Source: an uncultured Bacillota bacterium (lineage in GTDB: Bacteria > Bacillota > Clostridia > UBA1381). Taken from it: a stretch of 5,793 nucleotides of DNA. The stretch lies in assembly GCA_949297205.1 (NCBI GenBank), contig CASFSH010000106.1, positions 1-5,793 of the forward strand, given 5' to 3'. Positions 4,905-5,793 of the stretch are shown here, piece by piece (positions within the stretch are counted from its first letter, which is position 1; the number at the start of each line of letters is the position of its first letter). A program made the translations under genes and the position numbers. The notes below the pieces were generated by a model that worked only from the letters and a program-made list of their open reading frames with translations, did not search any database and was not told the origin of the DNA.

Positions 4905-5793
4905 ATGAAAAGAAAAATACTGTCGGTAGTTTTTGCACTGGCAATGGCAATTAATCTGTCGGTTGTCAGTTATGCAGAAGAAGAAACATGGACACCCCAA
5001 GCATCTGACTGGGCAATGGAAGAACTATTAAAAGCACAAAATGCAAATCTTGTTCCGGATATGCTGAAGGAAAAAGATCTAACACAAAAAACAACGAGGG
5101 AAGAATTTGCCGAAATTTCAGTAAAAGTTTATGAGGCTTTGGCAAAAAAGGAAGCAGAGGCAGTAAATGAAAATCCATTTACCGATACTCGTAACGAACA
5201 GATATTAAAGGCATATAATCTTGGTATAACAAACGGAATGACAGAAACAACTTTTGAACCTGACAGCTTTCTGACCCGTGAACAGGCAGCGGTAATGCTT
5301 TCAAGAGCATATGAAAAAGCATTTGAGCTTGACAAATTGCCGGAATATGATGCGCCTGAACCATTTGCAGATGATGATATGATTTCTGATTGGGCAAAAG
5401 AAGCTGTTTATTATATGGCAGCGAACGGAATTATTACCGGAATGGATGATAATATGTTTGCACCGAAATACACAACAGATGAAGAAGAAGCAAGCGGCTA
5501 TGGAAGTGCTACAAGAGAACAGTCGCTTTTAATCGCGGTAAGAATATATGATAAATTTGCAGTTGCTGAGGATGAAACAACAGATGATGAAGAAAAGCTG
5601 CCGGCTGATGAAGATCAGACCGAGCAGGAGGAAGAAGTGACGGATGATACCGAAACTGATTCTGATAAAGAGGATTATACCATAGGTTTTATCGGCGGAT
5701 CATTGACTCAGGGCGGATCAACATGGATAAATGCAGTAAAGAATTTCTTTGCAGAAAAATATCCTGATAAAAATATCGTTACGATAAATGCAG
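4905..5793 (+). CDS. Secreted SLH-domain protein with C-terminal SGNH/GDSL hydrolase domain (partial)
   Basis: The first 296 residues of a longer protein cut by the right edge. A signal peptide is clear: MKRK, a hydrophobic core, and a probable cleavage after Ala24 (SYA). Three S-layer homology repeats follow (about 33-78, 92-137 and 154-217), each ending in the hallmark TRE motif (Thr64, Thr124, Thr203). SLH domains anchor proteins to pyruvylated cell-wall polysaccharide. The third repeat carries an acidic insertion near 190-201. A very acidic linker (about 221-257) leads to the start of an SGNH/GDSL-type hydrolase: FIGGSLTQG, with probable nucleophile Ser266. The family includes carbohydrate acetylesterases and lipases; a surface esterase acting on plant or host glycans is plausible but unproven. 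The start at 4905 is favoured by GGAGG (4895-4899) and the signal peptide; in-frame ATGs at 4866 and 4893 are less likely. Its promoter and operator lie just upstream. Confidence 0.92.
   Translation, partial: MKRKILSVVFALAMAINLSVVSYAEEETWTPQASDWAMEELLKAQNANLVPDMLKEKDLTQKTTREEFAEISVKVYEALAKKEAEAVNENPFTDTRNEQILKAYNLGITNGMTETTFEPDSFLTREQAAVMLSRAYEKAFELDKLPEYDAPEPFADDDMISDWAKEAVYYMAANGIITGMDDNMFAPKYTTDEEEASGYGSATREQSLLIAVRIYDKFAVAEDETTDDEEKLPADEDQTEQEEEVTDDTETDSDKEDYTIGFIGGSLTQGGSTWINAVKNFFAEKYPDKNIVTINA

Noticed and set aside
4734..5397. Several minus-strand open frames (70-90 codons) opposite the SLH-hydrolase gene and its upstream region
   Set aside because: They are antisense to a gene with a clear signal peptide and SLH motifs, are low-complexity translations, and lack ribosome binding sites; shadow frames.

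Overview
The window looks like chromosomal DNA from a low-GC, endospore-forming member of the Clostridia (Firmicutes). The anchor is a full-length, well-conserved spo0A, the master regulator of sporulation. Supporting signs are strong AT-rich promoters of Gram-positive type (TTGACA/TATAAT-like with 17-base spacers), purine-rich ribosome binding sites, and a secreted protein with S-layer homology (SLH) domains. A gut or plant-fibre-associated anaerobe would fit, but the species cannot be named from this sequence.

Layout, left to right. (1) 1-111: the 5' end of a minus-strand gene running off the left edge, with its own promoter and ribosome binding site; its first 16 residues resemble the start of some clostridial IS5-like transposases (tentative). 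(2) 249-406: a complete tRNA-Asp(GTC) unit of promoter, tRNA with encoded CCA, and intrinsic terminator. (3) 475-3027: a probable two-gene operon of a cytoplasmic class C beta-lactamase-like serine hydrolase and a MATE-family multidrug/metabolite exporter, separated by 36 bases. (4) 3028-3391: a 364-base gene-free stretch with a direct repeat resembling Spo0A boxes, a 17-base-spaced promoter, and an approximately 200-nt leader with hairpins and possible tiny reading frames. (5) 3392-4255: spo0A and its intrinsic terminator. (6) 4302-4719: a small GIY-YIG nuclease-domain protein (UPF0213/YhbQ-like) with its own promoter. (7) 4778-5793: a promoter overlapped by a perfect 10-10-10 dyad (probable operator), then the start of a secreted SLH-SGNH/GDSL hydrolase that runs off the right edge.

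The genes do not form one pathway. They read as four or five independent transcription units: a possible mobile-element edge beside a tRNA, a hydrolase-exporter pair, sporulation control, a housekeeping-type GIY-YIG protein, and a cell-surface esterase. I found no convincing undescribed multi-gene system. The most informative signals are regulatory: the dyad over the SLH-hydrolase promoter and the 10-base-phased TGT motifs upstream of spo0A. The domain architecture of the surface hydrolase and the serine hydrolase/MATE pairing are also worth a look.
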